Source: Pedobacter nanyangensis
GTDB lineage: Bacteria; Bacteroidota; Bacteroidia; Sphingobacteriales; Sphingobacteriaceae
Length of the DNA: 64,000 nt
Direction of reading: 5' to 3'
Assembly: GCF_003313505.1 (NCBI RefSeq)
Contig: NZ_QMHO01000015.1
Coordinates: forward strand, 20,218-84,217
Shown here: positions 18,836-27,955 of the stretch, one piece after another
How the letters are laid out: the number at the start of each line of letters is the position of its first letter
How positions within the stretch are numbered: the first letter of the stretch is position 1
The notes under the pieces: model-generated
What the model was told of the DNA's origin: nothing
The model's input: the letters and a program-made list of their open reading frames with translations, nothing else
The model's database searches: none
Position numbers and translations under genes: made by a program

Positions 18836-19432
18836 ATGAAATTAAAAATCACTTCTATTTTAGCCTTAGCTCTTGTGGCTAGCTTTTCTTTTTTCGCCTT
18901 TAAGCCAAAGGCTGATGTTTACACCGTAGACGTTACCAAATCTACCATCAACTGGGAAGGTAAAAAATTCTCGGGTTCACACACAGGTACTGTTGCCCTA
19001 ACTTCCGGAACTTTGGGGTTTAATGGTAAAAAATTAGTAGAAGGTGGTTTTATAGCAAATATGACTACTATCCAAACCCTAGATGGCGGTAAACCAAGTC
19101 CTAATTTAGACAAGCACCTGAAAAATGATGACTTTTTTGGTGTTGAAAAATTCCCTGCAGCTAATTTTGTAATCAAAAAAGTAGAAGGTAATGGCACTGA
19201 TGTAAAAATTACCGGCGATTTGACCATTAAAGGAAAAACCAATCCAATCACTTTTCCAGCAAAACTTACCTGGAATGCGGATAAAACGGTTACCGCAGTG
19301 GCTGAGAAGGTTGCTATAGACAGAACCAAATATGGTATCGAGTACAAATCCAAGTCTATCTTCAGCAGCATAGGCGACAACTTCATCTACGACGAGTTTA
19401 CCATTGACGTAAAATTGGTGGCAAAAAAATAA
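18836..19432 (+). CDS. YceI family periplasmic protein
   Basis: A 198-aa exported protein. The signal peptide covers about residues 1-24 (ITSILALALVASFSFFAF). The YceI lipocalin-like beta barrel follows: it starts VYTVDVTKSTINWEGKKF, has the central LKNDDFFGVEKFPAANF motif typical of the family and ends FTIDVKLVAKK. YceI proteins bind long isoprenoid or fatty-acid chains in the periplasm and are often induced by stress. It is a single gene with a strong terminator. Confidence 0.92.
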   Translation: MKLKITSILALALVASFSFFAFKPKADVYTVDVTKSTINWEGKKFSGSHTGTVALTSGTLGFNGKKLVEGGFIANMTTIQTLDGGKPSPNLDKHLKNDDFFGVEKFPAANFVIKKVEGNGTDVKITGDLTIKGKTNPITFPAKLTWNADKTVTAVAEKVAIDRTKYGIEYKSKSIFSSIGDNFIYDEFTIDVKLVAKK

Positions 19433-19457
19433 CCTCCTATTAAATAGATATTTAGAA

Positions 19458-19484
19458 AATCCGAGTATTACTCGGATTTTTTTT
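19458..19484 (+). terminator. terminator of the yceI-like gene
   Basis: AATCCGAGT, loop ATT, ACTCGGATT, then a T run. It is a perfect 9-bp stem starting about 25 bases after the stop codon. Confidence 0.9.
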
Positions 19485-19531
19485 GTTAAATAAATTAATG
19501 TAACTTTATGTAAATCCACTTACGAAATATA

Positions 19532-19540
19532 TACCTTCGC
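19532..19540 (+). promoter_or_regulatory. putative -7 element of the receiver gene
   Basis: TACCTTCGC differs by one base from TAnnTTTGC and lies 31 bases before the ATG. A TTTATG about 21 bases upstream is a weak -33 candidate. Confidence 0.35.
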
Positions 19541-19571
19541 AGCGGTTAACAACGTATTTCATTAAAGCCCG

Positions 19572-19979
19572 ATGCAACAAACACCCTCTTCTAAGATTAA
19601 CCTCCTTGTCATTGATGATGATGACATCAATATCTTTATCATCAGTAAAATTGTTGAGAAAACCGGGTATGATGTAGAGATATGCGCCAAACATAATGGC
19701 CAGTTAGCCATTGACTATATCAAGGATTTAGTTGATAGCCAACAACCACTGCCCCAACTGGTATTGATCGACATCAATATGCCTATCCTTAACGGGTGGG
19801 AATTTATTGAAGCTTTTGAAGCGCTAGGACTCAAAGCCACCAATGACATGTATATGCTTTCCTCGTCTGTTTACGAAAACGATATTGAGAAGGCCAAAAG
19901 CTATAAATCAGTGAAAGGCTTTATTTCAAAGCCCTTGTCAATTGACCGGTTAAAAGAACTGCTTGCCGCCATAGATTAA
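19572..19979 (+). CDS. single-domain response regulator
   Basis: A 135-aa CheY-like receiver without an output domain. The acidic pocket is DDDD (15-18), the phospho-acceptor is D67 in LIDINMP, the switch serine/threonine is in MLSSSV and the conserved lysine is in FISKPLS. No histidine kinase is adjacent. It likely receives phosphate from a hybrid or orphan kinase elsewhere, as is common in this phylum. Its stop overlaps the convergent MBL-fold gene by 4 bases. Confidence 0.9.
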   Translation: MQQTPSSKINLLVIDDDDINIFIISKIVEKTGYDVEICAKHNGQLAIDYIKDLVDSQQPLPQLVLIDINMPILNGWEFIEAFEALGLKATNDMYMLSSSVYENDIEKAKSYKSVKGFISKPLSIDRLKELLAAID

Positions 19980-20746
19980 ACGATGATAAACTTATCATCC
20001 TGTAGTTCTACAAAAGCTTGCGTTTTAGATTTGGAATGGTAAAAAAGGCACTTCCAATGATCGGCTGCGGCCCTATGGCCAAACTCATCCCTTAATTCCA
20101 TGGCTTTACGGCCATCGTAATCATACTTGGCCACAAATTTCCTGATAAGCTCCTCGGGCTCTGGCAAAACATCGCCGCCAAAAAACACCTTGTCATCCCC
20201 ATCATCAATTAAAAAAACCTGATGATAAGGGCAATGCGCTCCCGTAAATTCATAGTTGATTTCGTTGGTAAGCTTGCCACTATCTTCGATCAAATGGATT
20301 TGGGCGTTACGCTGTACAAAATCAAAAATATCGGTATGGTAAGATGATGACTTACTGCTAAACGCCGTTTCCCACTCTCCTCTTTGCATGACATAAGTGG
20401 CATTAGGAAAACTCAATTCCATTTTGCCATGATGGTGGTGCACCATGCCGCCCGAGTGGTCAAAATGCAAATGTGACATCAACACCAGCTCAACATCATC
20501 CGGATCGAAACCCGCCTTTTTAATATTTTCGTGCAAATGCAGCTTGCCTTCTTCGTTGCTATACCCTAAACCAGTATCCAATAACAACAAACTGTTTTCG
20601 AGCTTAACCAAAAAAGGCTGTACATGGATAAATAACGATGCGGGCCTATCCTTTGGATTATCCTTGGCAGGATCAAATGGAATAAATTTTTTACTGGCAT
20701 CTACCGAATATGAACCCTCTGATAACGTGAAAACTTGAATAGCCAT
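19976..20746 (-). CDS. MBL-fold metallohydrolase
   Basis: A 256-aa metallo-beta-lactamase fold hydrolase. The zinc motif HLHFDHSGG is near residues 93-101, followed by TGAHCPYH and FFGGDVLPE with the later metal ligands. The substrate cannot be inferred; related proteins include lactonases and glyoxalase-II-like enzymes. An unusual HHHH in the loop after the zinc motif (MVHHHHGKM) could affect metal binding. It has no signal peptide. It is convergent with the receiver gene and its 5' end faces recJ. Confidence 0.82.
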   Translation of the reverse strand: MAIQVFTLSEGSYSVDASKKFIPFDPAKDNPKDRPASLFIHVQPFLVKLENSLLLLDTGLGYSNEEGKLHLHENIKKAGFDPDDVELVLMSHLHFDHSGGMVHHHHGKMELSFPNATYVMQRGEWETAFSSKSSSYHTDIFDFVQRNAQIHLIEDSGKLTNEINYEFTGAHCPYHQVFLIDDGDDKVFFGGDVLPEPEELIRKFVAKYDYDGRKAMELRDEFGHRAAADHWKCLFYHSKSKTQAFVELQDDKFIIV

Positions 20747-20857
20747 CTTTTTACGAAAGAAAATTTAATGATATATTTACGGGTTACAAATATAGAGAAC
20801 AAGGCAACGCTTTTTGTAATATTAATGCAAACAAGCTCGTTAAAAGATCAAATATCA

Positions 20858-22561
20858 ATGGAGAAACGGTGGGTAATTACGGATAATATTGAACAGGAAA
20901 CAGTTGAGGAACTTTCCCATCAGTTAACGATAGATAAAAGTTTGGCCGAGATCTTGGTTAAAAGAGGTATTCGCACTTTTGAGGAAGCCCGATATTTTTT
21001 CAGGCCGCAACTAGGCTTTTTGCACGATCCTTTCTTGATGAAGGATATGGAACGGGCTATAGATAGAATTGAAAAGGCCATCCAACTTAACCAAAACATT
21101 TTAATTTATGGCGATTATGATGTGGATGGTACTACCGCAGTAGCACTTACCTACCAGTTTTTCAGCCATTTCACCAGCCATATCAATTTTTACATCCCCG
21201 ACAGGCATGTAGAAGGGTATGGTATCTCTACACAGGGGATTGATTATGCCCATGCCCATGGCGTAAATTTGGTAATTGCACTGGATTGCGGCATCCGTTC
21301 CAATGATAAAATTGCCTATGCCAATAGCCTGGGGATTGACTTTATCATTTGCGACCACCACTTACCTGGTGATGAACTACCCAATGCGGCAGCAATATTA
21401 GATCCCAAGCGCAACGACTGCGAATATCCGTTTAAGGAGCTTTCAGGCTGTGGCATTGGTTTTAAGCTTGCCCAGGCCTACTGCACACTTAAAAACCTTC
21501 CGGATGCGCTGTATGAGCAATATCTTGATTTATGCATGGTAAGCATTGCTGCCGATATTGTCCCCATTGTTGACGAGAACCGGGTTTTAGCTTATTACGG
21601 CCTTAAGAAACTCAACGAAAATCCTTCTACCGGACTAAAATCGCTCATGCAGATTGCGGGTAAAACAGAAAATTACTCCATTACCGACGTGGTGTTTATG
21701 TTGGCCCCACGCATTAACGCCGCCGGCAGGATGGGACATGCCAACGAAGCGGTAAAGATGCTGTTGAGTGCAGAGGATTTTATTGCAGACGAGCAGAGTT
21801 CGTTGATCAATGTTCAAAATACCGAACGTAAAAGTTTTGATCAGCATATTACCCACGAGGCCTTGGCCATGATCGAACAGGATGAAGTACTGATCAATCG
21901 AAAAACAACCGTAGTGTTTCAAGAAAGCTGGAACAAGGGAGTGATTGGCATTGTGGCATCTAGGCTTACCGAAAAATATTACCGCCCCACCATTGTACTT
22001 ACCGAATCGAATGGAAATTATACCGGCTCGGCACGTTCGGTAGTTGGCTACGATTTATATGAAGCATTGGTAGAATGCAGTGATTTATTGATCCAATTTG
22101 GGGGGCATAAATATGCTGCTGGGCTGACCATTAGCCCCGAGAACTTGCCCTTATTTTCAGAGCGATTTGAGCAGGTGGTTTCTAAAAGCATTGACCCAGC
22201 ATTGCTCATCCCCGAAATTAATATTGATGCCACGATTGATTTTGCACAGATCAATGCCAAATTCTTTAGAATACTAAATCAGATGGCGCCCTTTGGACCA
22301 CAAAACATGGCTCCAATATTTACTACCCACCAGGTAATTTTGGCAGGCACCCCGCAAATTGTAGGGACAAATCACCTAAAAATACATGTAAAACAACAAA
22401 ATTCAACTATTTTTGAAGCTATTGGTTTTAACCTTGGAGAATTTGAAAAATTGTTAAAACCAAACCAAGTATTTTCTATTTGTTATACGATAGAAGAAAA
22501 TAATTGGAGAGACAAAAAACGTTTGCAACTAAACATAAAAGGAATTAAGATTGAAGAGTAA
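20858..22561 (+). CDS. recJ: single-stranded-DNA-specific exonuclease RecJ
   Basis: A 567-aa DHH-family 5'-3' exonuclease acting in recombinational and mismatch repair. With the ATG at 20858 as residue 1 the motifs are YGDYDVDGTT (84-93), LDCGIRS, the signature DHHLPG, the DHHA1 SARSV and GGHKYAAGLT, then the C-terminal OB domain. The open frame extends upstream to 20735 and would overlap the divergent MBL gene; the start MEKRWVI fits the family better. Confidence 0.95.
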   Translation: MEKRWVITDNIEQETVEELSHQLTIDKSLAEILVKRGIRTFEEARYFFRPQLGFLHDPFLMKDMERAIDRIEKAIQLNQNILIYGDYDVDGTTAVALTYQFFSHFTSHINFYIPDRHVEGYGISTQGIDYAHAHGVNLVIALDCGIRSNDKIAYANSLGIDFIICDHHLPGDELPNAAAILDPKRNDCEYPFKELSGCGIGFKLAQAYCTLKNLPDALYEQYLDLCMVSIAADIVPIVDENRVLAYYGLKKLNENPSTGLKSLMQIAGKTENYSITDVVFMLAPRINAAGRMGHANEAVKMLLSAEDFIADEQSSLINVQNTERKSFDQHITHEALAMIEQDEVLINRKTTVVFQESWNKGVIGIVASRLTEKYYRPTIVLTESNGNYTGSARSVVGYDLYEALVECSDLLIQFGGHKYAAGLTISPENLPLFSERFEQVVSKSIDPALLIPEINIDATIDFAQINAKFFRILNQMAPFGPQNMAPIFTTHQVILAGTPQIVGTNHLKIHVKQQNSTIFEAIGFNLGEFEKLLKPNQVFSICYTIEENNWRDKKRLQLNIKGIKIEE

Positions 22562-22636
22562 AGATGAAAGAACAAGGAGCAAAGATTTAGTTCCCGCCTT
22601 AAATCTTCATTCGTAAATCTAAAATCGTAAATATAA

Positions 22637-23371
22637 ATGATTTTAAAAGCCGAGCATCTCATTAAAAAGTATAAACAGCGTACCGTTGTTAACGATGTTT
22701 CATTTGAAGTAAGCCAAGGGGAGATTGTAGGTTTGCTTGGACCAAATGGTGCCGGAAAAACCACCTCATTTTACATGATTGTGGGGCTCATTAAGCCCAA
22801 TGAAGGCCATATTTTTTTAGATGGCGAAGATATTACCAAAGATCCCATGTACCGAAGGGCACAAAAGGGAATTGGCTATTTAGCACAAGAGGCCAGCGTT
22901 TTCCGCAAGCTATCGGTAGAGGACAACATTATGGCTATTTTGGAAATGACCAAGCTCAACAAGGAAGAACGCAAGGAAAAACTGGAAGAACTGCTTACCG
23001 AGTTTAGTTTACATAAAGTACGCAAAAACCGTGGCGATTTACTTTCGGGAGGGGAGCGCCGTAGAACAGAGATTGCCAGAGCATTGGCGGCAAGCCCTAA
23101 TTTTATTCTGTTGGATGAGCCCTTTGCCGGCGTTGACCCCATCGCCGTGGAAGAAATCCAAAGCATTGTGGCCAAACTTAAGAAAAAAAATATTGGCATT
23201 TTAATTACCGACCATAACGTACAGGAAACACTTTCCATTACCGATAGAGCATATTTACTTTTCGAAGGAAAAATCTTGGAATCAGGCACGCCAGAGGTAT
23301 TGGCGGCCAACGAAATGGTAAGGAAGGTTTATTTGGGTTCGAACTTCATTCTACGCAAAAAAAATCTATAA
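22637..23371 (+). CDS. lptB: LPS export ABC transporter ATP-binding protein
   Basis: A 244-aa ABC ATPase powering transport of lipopolysaccharide from the inner membrane through LptFG. Walker A GPNGAGKT is at 35-42, the Q-loop is in IGYLAQEAS, the signature LSGGERRR is diagnostic for LptB, Walker B LLDEPFAGVDP and switch H in TDHNV follow. LptB genes are often away from lptFG in this phylum. It lies between recJ and a GH3 gene, with 9 bases before the latter. Confidence 0.94.
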   Translation: MILKAEHLIKKYKQRTVVNDVSFEVSQGEIVGLLGPNGAGKTTSFYMIVGLIKPNEGHIFLDGEDITKDPMYRRAQKGIGYLAQEASVFRKLSVEDNIMAILEMTKLNKEERKEKLEELLTEFSLHKVRKNRGDLLSGGERRRTEIARALAASPNFILLDEPFAGVDPIAVEEIQSIVAKLKKKNIGILITDHNVQETLSITDRAYLLFEGKILESGTPEVLAANEMVRKVYLGSNFILRKKNL

Positions 23372-23380
23372 GTAAAACTG

Positions 23381-24889
23381 ATGGCGATAGTAAATTCTAT
23401 TTTTACGTGGTACATGAAAAAGCGCATCCATCAGATTGAGCTTTTTATGAAATACCCCCTAGATGTACAGGATGAGTGGCTGCATACCTTGATCTCGAGT
23501 GCCGAAAATACAGAATGGGGCAAGCTGTACGACTACAGATCGATATTGAATGTGCAACAATTTAAGGAACGGGTACCCATTCAAAACTACGATACGTTAA
23601 AACCTTATATCGAGCGCATGCTCCAAGGGGAACAAAATATCCTTTGGCCATCAGAAATTAAGTGGTTTGCCAAGTCATCAGGTACAACCAGTGATCGAAG
23701 CAAGTTTATCCCAGTATCAGAAGAGGCTTTGGAAGAATGTCATTTCAAAGGTGGCAAAGACATGCTCTCTATCTATTGCAACAACCGGCCAAACACACAG
23801 ATGTTTACCGGAAAAGGCTTGGTTTTGGGCGGAAGCCATCAAATCAACCAGCTTTGCGAAGATATTCACTACGGAGATTTATCGGCCGTATTGATCAAAA
23901 ACCTGCCCATTTGGGCCGAATATTACAGAACGCCTGATATGTCTATTGCCCTGATGGATAACTATGAGGAAAAAATGGACCGCATGGCCGAAGCTACCAT
24001 CAGGGAAAACGTCACCAATATTTCTGGCGTTCCTACCTGGACCATTGTACTGGCAAAAAAGGTGATGGAACTTACCGGAGCTAAAAACCTCATGGAAGTT
24101 TGGCCCAACTTGGAAGCTTATTTTCATGGCGCGGTGAACTTTGGTCCTTACCGCCAACAGTTTAAAGAGCTTATTCCTTCGCCCGAGATGTATTATCTAG
24201 AAACCTACAACGCATCTGAAGGTTTCTTTGGCATACAAGATCAATCCTATTCAGAAGAGCTGCTTCTGATGCTGGATTACGGGGTTTACTATGAATTTCT
24301 TCCTTTGGAAAATCTGGAGGACGAAAACCCTAAAACCCTGTCGCTAGAGCAAGTTGAACTGCATAAAAACTATGCCGTTATCATCAGTACCAATGCAGGT
24401 TTATGGCGCTACATGATTGGTGATACCGTACACTTTACTTCTTTATATCCTTTTAGGATTAAGATTAGTGGCCGCACCAAGCATTTTATCAATGCCTTTG
24501 GAGAAGAAGTGATTATCGACAATGCCGAGAACGCACTCACCAAAGCCTGTGCTGCTACCAACGCCAAAATTAAGGATTATACCGCCTGTCCGATTTATTT
24601 TAACGGCGACGAGGCTGGAGGCCACGAGTGGATCATTGAATTTGAACAGCAGCCTTCCAATTTCGAACAGTTTATAGATGTTTTGGACCAAACCCTACGT
24701 GAGGTAAACTCTGATTACGATGCCAAACGTTTTAAGGATATGGCCTTACGACGCCCCAAAGTGCACAATGCCCCGCAAGACACTTTTTATAACTGGATGA
24801 AAAACCGTGGTAAACTGGGCGGGCAACACAAAGTGCCACGCCTGGCTAATAACAGAGCGTATGTGGATGATATTTTGAAGATGATGTAG
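23381..24889 (+). CDS. GH3 auxin-responsive promoter family protein
   Basis: A 502-aa member of the GH3 acyl-adenylate enzyme superfamily. Motifs include WFAKSSGTTSDRSKFIPVS (P-loop-like SSGTT), the YNASEGFFG motif and GDTVHFTSLYPFRIKISGRTKHFINAFGEE-like C-terminal adenylation sequence (central SGRTKHFI). Plant GH3 enzymes join amino acids to hormone acids; the bacterial substrate is unknown. It is probably cotranscribed with lptB. Confidence 0.88.
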   Translation: MAIVNSIFTWYMKKRIHQIELFMKYPLDVQDEWLHTLISSAENTEWGKLYDYRSILNVQQFKERVPIQNYDTLKPYIERMLQGEQNILWPSEIKWFAKSSGTTSDRSKFIPVSEEALEECHFKGGKDMLSIYCNNRPNTQMFTGKGLVLGGSHQINQLCEDIHYGDLSAVLIKNLPIWAEYYRTPDMSIALMDNYEEKMDRMAEATIRENVTNISGVPTWTIVLAKKVMELTGAKNLMEVWPNLEAYFHGAVNFGPYRQQFKELIPSPEMYYLETYNASEGFFGIQDQSYSEELLLMLDYGVYYEFLPLENLEDENPKTLSLEQVELHKNYAVIISTNAGLWRYMIGDTVHFTSLYPFRIKISGRTKHFINAFGEEVIIDNAENALTKACAATNAKIKDYTACPIYFNGDEAGGHEWIIEFEQQPSNFEQFIDVLDQTLREVNSDYDAKRFKDMALRRPKVHNAPQDTFYNWMKNRGKLGGQHKVPRLANNRAYVDDILKMM

Positions 24890-24958
24890 TTGAAAACAAG
24901 CTATTTGGAATTACTGTTATTTTAGGTAAATTTAAGTGAACAACCAAAAAAACAGACC

Positions 24959-25387
24959 ATGAAAACAGTTCAACAAATTTTCGACAATAAACCCTTGCAG
25001 ATTTTTAGCGTTACTGCTAACACTTCGGTTTTAGATGCCCTAAAGTTAATGACCGAAAAAAACATCAGTGCATTGTTAATTATGGAGGATGAACAATTAC
25101 TTGGCATTTTCACCGAGCGTGACTATGCTCGAAAAATTGTTTTGCAGGGCAAGGCATCCAAAAACACGCCTATTAGCGAAGCGATGACGGCAAACCCAAT
25201 TACGGTAACCCTAGCCCATAGCATTGACTCCTGCATGCAGCTCATGACCGATAGGCATATTAGACATTTACCTGTAGTGGCTGATTACAAGGCTGTTGGC
25301 ATGGTTTCTATTGGCGATGTGGTTAAATTTATCATTGCTGACCAAAAACAGACCATTTCGCAGCTGGAAAGTTATATTAGCAGTTAA
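24959..25387 (+). CDS. CBS-domain pair protein
   Basis: A 142-aa protein made of two CBS motifs (about 1-65 and 72-135) and nothing else. Typical pieces are ALLIMEDEQLLGIFTERD and HLPVVADYKAVGMVSIGD. CBS pairs bind adenosyl ligands such as AMP or ATP and regulate partner proteins. No obvious partner is adjacent. The gene ends 2 bases from the convergent DCC-like gene. Confidence 0.9.
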   Translation: MKTVQQIFDNKPLQIFSVTANTSVLDALKLMTEKNISALLIMEDEQLLGIFTERDYARKIVLQGKASKNTPISEAMTANPITVTLAHSIDSCMQLMTDRHIRHLPVVADYKAVGMVSIGDVVKFIIADQKQTISQLESYISS

Positions 25388-25389
25388 TC

Positions 25390-25830
25390 TTACACTTCTT
25401 CAGGGGCGATAAACCTATCGCTAATTTCTGGCATAGGAAGCATGCAGATTTCCTGCTTGCCCCATATTCTATAGCGATTTTTGGCAATTAAATCATATAA
25501 CCAGTCCCTGAAAAACTTAGGGATAATAATGAAAAAATATAACCACCGAAAATATCCCAATTGCTTCGAAATATATAAGATCGCCGATGATTTATGATAT
25601 ACCCGACCATTTTGGAGCAAAAAAATGCTTGAAAGCTTATCAGCATCTAAACCATACGGAGCCAACATTTGCTTGGCAGTTTCACTCTGTAAAGATGCAA
25701 ACTTAAAAATACCAGTTGTATCATATTTGATAATAATCCATGCGCTCATTAAAGAAAATATCGCCAAAGAAATTCTCATTAAAGAGCTAAAAGCCAAAAT
25801 AGAGGCACTTATGGGCAATAGATAAAGCAA
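25390..25830 (-). CDS. DCC/DUF393-family protein lacking its CxxC
   Basis: The C-terminal 105 residues match the DCC thiol-disulfide oxidoreductase family closely: GIFKFASLQSE, LLQNGRVYHKSSAIL, FRDWLYDLIAKNRYRIWGK and the final ICMLPMPEISDRF. The N-terminal part should contain a DGxCxxC motif just before IIKxD, but here it reads AIFSLMSAWIIIKYD, so the two redox cysteines are A and S. No alternative frame restores them. The frame is open from a TTG at 25830; the ATG at 25776 is a likely start. It is either a redox-inactive family member or a decaying gene. Confidence 0.6.
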   Translation of the reverse strand: MLYLLPISASILAFSSLMRISLAIFSLMSAWIIIKYDTTGIFKFASLQSETAKQMLAPYGLDADKLSSIFLLQNGRVYHKSSAILYISKQLGYFRWLYFFIIIPKFFRDWLYDLIAKNRYRIWGKQEICMLPMPEISDRFIAPEEV

Positions 25831-25864
25831 TCATCAATTTTGATTGTCCACAAAAAATGGGGAG

Positions 25865-27316
25865 TTAATCTCCCCATTTCCATTCGCCAGCAATTTTTAG
25901 TGGCTCTTTAAGTTTTTGACTTTCCAGGAATGCTTTCAAATCGGCATCAGAAAACCTTGTTACCGGAATAGTAGGTGTGTTGGCCAAGGCATAAGTTAAC
26001 ATGGCCGAATAACGCACGGTATTTTTCATGCCCTGTTCATCCACTAGGTGAAAACCATCACCATCAGAATGATAAAAAGGTCCTGAGTTATTTGGCAACT
26101 TACCGCCAGCACCTCCACCCGTTGGAATACCTTCTAACATAAAGGGTTGATGGTCGCTATGCAAGCCCGCTCCAGCGTGGAAAAGATTTTTAAAGCCTGT
26201 ATCAATTTTCACCACTTCGGCTCCCCAGCTTTTAAACAAAGGTTCCATTTCTTTTCTCGAAGTAGAAAATCCCTTAGGGTCATTGGTCATATCGTAGTTT
26301 AACATAAAGCGTACCTGACCCAAAGTTTTATCTTTTAAGCCTTGGGCAACATAGGCTTTTGAACCTAGCAAACCTTGCTCCTCGCCCATGAACATCACAA
26401 ATTCAACGGTACGTTTAGTTTGTAGGTTCAACATTTTAAAAGTTCTGGCCATATCAATGATAGAGAAAGAGCCAATCCCGTTATCAATAGCACCAGTGGC
26501 CAAATCCCAGCTATCCAAATGTCCACCTACCACAATTTTTTCATGGGGTAAAGTAGTGCCTTTTAAAGTAGCGATGACGTTTCTGGCTTTGATCATTCCC
26601 GAAAAATTGGTCATTGCAATTTGTGCGAACTGTGGTCCCGATTTCAGCTTTGCCTTTAAAGCCGTTCCGCTCTCCAACCCTATACAAACCGCCGGAATAG
26701 GGATTAATTTACCTGTAACGGATGCCGTTCCGGTAAGCAATACGCCACCTTCTACTTTGTTGATGATGATGACACCAGCGGCACCGTATTTAGTGGCAAT
26801 AGCCGTTTTTTCGGAGCGGTGTAAAGAAGCCGTGCCTGCCGGAGAGCCTGGCAATACGCCTATATAAATCAAGGCAATTTTACCTCTTACGTTATCCTTT
26901 ATAGATTCGTAGTCGGCCTCTAAACCATTTCCTACATCTATGATCTCCGCCGTAACATTTGCCCTTACTGGCGAATGTGCTAAGGTAACGGCTTTAACTG
27001 GCGACAAATTCGTTCTATCGCCACCAATTTTAACCGATAAGGTTTTTCTGTCCCAGCTTTCTACTTCAAATGGCTGGTAACGTACGTCGAAACCGTATGA
27101 TTTCAGAAGATTGAAGGCAAATTCTTCGGCCTTTGCCCCATTGGCAGAGCCTGTTAGACGATGTCCAATTTTATCGGTGGCACTTTTTAGGTTTTTGTAG
27201 GCCTGGGAATTTGATTGTACTTCGGTATTAATTTGCTTAAAAACGGTAGAAAAGTCTTGAGCCCTTGCGCTTAAAACAGCACAAGCTAGACCTGCAATAA
27301 GGGTAATTTTTTTCAT
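25865..27316 (-). CDS. secreted M28 carboxypeptidase Q-like metallopeptidase
   Basis: A 483-aa exported protein with signal peptide 1-19 (ACAVLSARAQ). A PA (protease-associated) insert around 120-250 is followed by the M28 zinc domain with GGHLDSWDLATGAIDNG (H and D ligands), FMGEEQGLLGS (catalytic E and ligand E), NYDMTNDP (D) and LHSDHQPF (H). All five metal ligands appear present, so it should be an active dipeptidase or carboxypeptidase in the periplasm. It is monocistronic; downstream lies the DCC-like gene and upstream the repeat region. Confidence 0.88.
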   Translation of the reverse strand: MKKITLIAGLACAVLSARAQDFSTVFKQINTEVQSNSQAYKNLKSATDKIGHRLTGSANGAKAEEFAFNLLKSYGFDVRYQPFEVESWDRKTLSVKIGGDRTNLSPVKAVTLAHSPVRANVTAEIIDVGNGLEADYESIKDNVRGKIALIYIGVLPGSPAGTASLHRSEKTAIATKYGAAGVIIINKVEGGVLLTGTASVTGKLIPIPAVCIGLESGTALKAKLKSGPQFAQIAMTNFSGMIKARNVIATLKGTTLPHEKIVVGGHLDSWDLATGAIDNGIGSFSIIDMARTFKMLNLQTKRTVEFVMFMGEEQGLLGSKAYVAQGLKDKTLGQVRFMLNYDMTNDPKGFSTSRKEMEPLFKSWGAEVVKIDTGFKNLFHAGAGLHSDHQPFMLEGIPTGGGAGGKLPNNSGPFYHSDGDGFHLVDEQGMKNTVRYSAMLTYALANTPTIPVTRFSDADLKAFLESQKLKEPLKIAGEWKWGD

Positions 27317-27484
27317 TGAGTTTGTTTAGATTTCGCTAAATGAAATTACCATTTTATTATTACAACTATTGTGTATCGTTTAAATTTTACAATCTGCTCT
27401 TGGCTGTCTCAGTTAGTTTTGGTCTCTTACTGATTAGACCCAAATCTTCATTTCGACGACCGAAGGAGGAGAAATCTGCCTGGT

Positions 27485-27554
27485 AGATTGCTTCGCAAAG
27501 CTCGCAATGACGTGTATAGGAGCGTCATTGCGAGAAGGTACGACGAAGCAATCT
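27485..27554. repeat. REP-like palindrome, inverted pair
   Basis: 'agattgcttcg...ctcgcaatgacg' is followed by its inverted partner 'cgtcattgcgag...cgaagcaatct'. The same palindrome occurs at 43653-43729 and in degraded form at 9235-9312. It is intergenic and non-coding. Confidence 0.75.
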
Positions 27555-27612
27555 CATTCATTCAAATTTCGTCATCGTACTCTATCTCCCTACGGTTGAA
27601 ATGGCGGATGCA

Positions 27613-27890
27613 GCTTCCAAATGACTGGGTAAGGCTCGGAGGCGATCTCCATAAGGCTTCCAGATGACCTGGATAAGGCTTAGAGGTGATCTCCATAAGG
27701 CTTCCAGATCACCTAGGATAAGGCTTGGAGGTGATCTCCATAAGGCTTCCTGATCACCTGGATAAGGCTTGGAGGCGATCTCCATAAGGCTTCCTGATCA
27801 CCTGGATAAGGCTTGGAGGCGATCTCTATAAGGCTTCCAAATGACTGGGTAAGGCTCGGAGGCGATCTCCATAAGGCTTCCAGATCATCC
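27613..27890. repeat. tandem array of a ~44-bp unit with alternating inverted cores
   Basis: About 6.3 units of 43-45 bp. Each unit has two similar ~22-bp halves starting 'aggctt' and ending 'ataa' or 'taa'. The cores of the halves are AGATCACCT and AGGTGATCT, exact reverse complements of each other in the best copies, flanked by CC..GG in one half and GG..CC in the other. Units 1 and 6 share the variant 'aaatgactgggtaaggctcgg'. An open frame of 67 codons crosses it but has the period of the repeat and is not considered a gene. Confidence 0.85.
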
Positions 27891-27955
27891 GAAGACTAGT
27901 GGCCACGCCATTTGATTTGACATACGACGTTGGTTGGAATAAAAGAGTAGGTTGC

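Noticed and set aside
27582..27785. 67-codon minus-strand open frame across the tandem array
   Set aside because: Its translation simply repeats the 44-bp unit, it has no start context, and the array sits in a gene-free gap.
27613..27890. CRISPR array
   Set aside because: The units follow each other without unique spacers, and no cas genes are in the window.
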